Shown one piece after another: positions 5,115 to 5,944 of a stretch of 5,944 bases of DNA (positions are counted from its first letter, which is position 1; each line of letters begins with the position of its first letter). Below the pieces are notes generated by a model. It did no database searches. It saw only the letters and a list, made by a program, of their open reading frames with translations, and had not been told where the DNA came from. The translations under genes were made by a program, and so were the position numbers. Source of the DNA: Acidimicrobiia bacterium (GTDB lineage Bacteria; Actinomycetota; Acidimicrobiia; Spongiisociales; SHLN01); contig JAUXJL010000143.1 of assembly GCA_030624805.1 (NCBI GenBank), forward strand, positions 1 to 5,944. The letters run 5' to 3'.

Positions 5115-5944
5115 GCGTCTTCACTCAGATCCGGCCACATCGCCCTAAGGAATTCGATGAGCCCGCCCGGCAAGTCGGCGGGGGCCGGTATGAACACTAC
5201 GTGGCCGCGGATGACGGCGCCCTTGGCGAGGCGCCTCAGGCGCACCTCCTGAGAACTCGACAACGTCACCGGCGAGAGTTTGACCTCTCTTCGCATCTTG
5301 ACGAGGTCCTCCAATCCGGCCCGCTGGGCTTCGACCCGGAGCCGAGCAACGTCGAGCAGCACCTCGGCCTCGGGGGGAAGCGGTCCATAGCGATCTCGCC
5401 ATTCGGCGCCGACGTCCCCAACCTCATCCTGGGAGATTGCAGCCGCCAACCTTCGGTATGCCTCGAGTCGGGCCATCTGGTCTGGAACGTAGTCTTCAGG
5501 CAGGTGGGCGGTTATATCGAGGTCGATCCGCACTTCTTTGATGTCATCAGCAGCAGGGCGCGTCCCCCGCAACTCATCGACAGCCTCAGCTACGAGCTCG
5601 GTGTAGAGATCGAAGCCGACCGCAGCAATGTGCCCGGACTGCACTTCTCCGAGCATGCTCCCCGCCCCGCGAATTTCAAGGTCGCGCATTGCCAATTCAA
5701 AACCCGACCCGAGGTCGGTGTGCTCGCCCACAGCTTCCAGCCGTCGATAGGCGATATCGGTGAGACGCTCCTCGGGTGGATGGAATAAGTAGGCGTAGGC
5801 CCGCTGGCTCGAGCGCCCCACCCTTCCTCTCAGCTGATAGAGCTGGGCGAGGCCGAGCAAATCGGCTCGTTCCACGACGAGCGTGTTCACCATCGGTAGA
5901 TCCAATCCGGATTCGATGATGGTGGTCGCCACCAGGACGTCGTA
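5111..5944 (-). CDS. mfd: Transcription-repair coupling factor Mfd, C-terminal part (5' end beyond window)
   Basis: The 277 visible C-terminal residues belong to Mfd, the DNA translocase that removes RNA polymerase stalled at lesions and recruits the UvrABC excision system. The fragment opens inside the second RecA-like motor domain. Helicase motif V is seen at visible residues 3-17 (VLVATTIIESGLDLP) and motif VI at 34-44 (QLYQLRGRVGR, with the arginine-finger pattern). The translocation/relay segment shared by Mfd and RecG follows at about 78-105 (FELAMRDLEIRGAG, then GEVQSGHIAAVGFDLY). The rest, from about residue 139 (VRIDLDITAHLPEDYVPD, later RYGPLPPEAE), is the Mfd-specific C-terminal TRCF domain, which in E. 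coli regulates UvrA binding. The order of motifs and the TRCF tail exclude RecG. The stop TGA overlaps the ATG of the next gene by 4 nt. The frame is open to the right edge, so the N-terminal UvrB-like and RNA polymerase-interaction domains lie outside the window. Confidence 0.97.
   Translation of the reverse strand, partial: YDVLVATTIIESGLDLPMVNTLVVERADLLGLAQLYQLRGRVGRSSQRAYAYLFHPPEERLTDIAYRRLEAVGEHTDLGSGFELAMRDLEIRGAGSMLGEVQSGHIAAVGFDLYTELVAEAVDELRGTRPAADDIKEVRIDLDITAHLPEDYVPDQMARLEAYRRLAAAISQDEVGDVGAEWRDRYGPLPPEAEVLLDVARLRVEAQRAGLEDLVKMRREVKLSPVTLSSSQEVRLRRLAKGAVIRGHVVFIPAPADLPGGLIEFLRAMWPDLSEDA

Noticed and set aside
1..5944. Defence system, mobile element, CRISPR array, tRNA or phage signature
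   Set aside because: All coding space is filled by eight co-directional housekeeping-type genes; no spaced direct repeats, transposase motifs, terminal inverted repeats or tRNA-like sequence were seen.

Overview
All supported genes lie on the minus strand and form one compact housekeeping block. In transcription order (right to left): mfd (3' part only), a small SurA-type lipoprotein, a tetrapyrrole-methylase/MazG fusion, a single-domain response regulator, enolase, an FtsB/DivIC divisome protein, a DUF501 protein, and the 5' part of a Ppx/GppA phosphatase. The order mfd - mazG - eno - ftsB-like - DUF501 - ppx matches the Actinomycetota arrangement known from Mycobacterium tuberculosis (Rv1020 mfd, Rv1021 mazG, Rv1022 lpqU, Rv1023 eno, Rv1024, Rv1025, Rv1026 ppx2). 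With the high GC, frequent GTG starts and DUF501, this points to an actinobacterium. The differences from mycobacteria and streptomycetes (YabN-type MazG, a receiver protein before eno) suggest a deeper lineage such as Acidimicrobiia; that assignment is inference.

Layout: mfd, the lipoprotein and mazG are joined by 4-nt stop/start overlaps and look like one translationally coupled unit (5944-3184). A 61-nt gap leads to the response regulator (3122-2721). A 160-nt gap follows; it is the only sizeable intergenic region and has an AT-rich patch, two copies of TTCGCGA exactly 21 bp apart, a stem-loop and a clear Shine-Dalgarno for eno. From eno onward (2560 to the left edge), eno, ftsB, DUF501 and ppx are again linked by 4-nt overlaps (ATGA or GTGA). 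For ftsB and mazG this overlap selects starts slightly internal to the longest open frames.

Functionally the block combines transcription-coupled repair (Mfd), nucleotide-pool sanitation (MazG), glycolysis (enolase), septum formation (FtsB-like) and polyphosphate or (p)ppGpp metabolism (Ppx/GppA). The response regulator occupies the slot that lpqU fills in M. tuberculosis and is the least expected member. I see no mobile element, CRISPR array, RNA gene or defence system. The window is mostly ordinary core genome; the interest lies in the accessory receiver gene, the eno leader and the MazG fusion.
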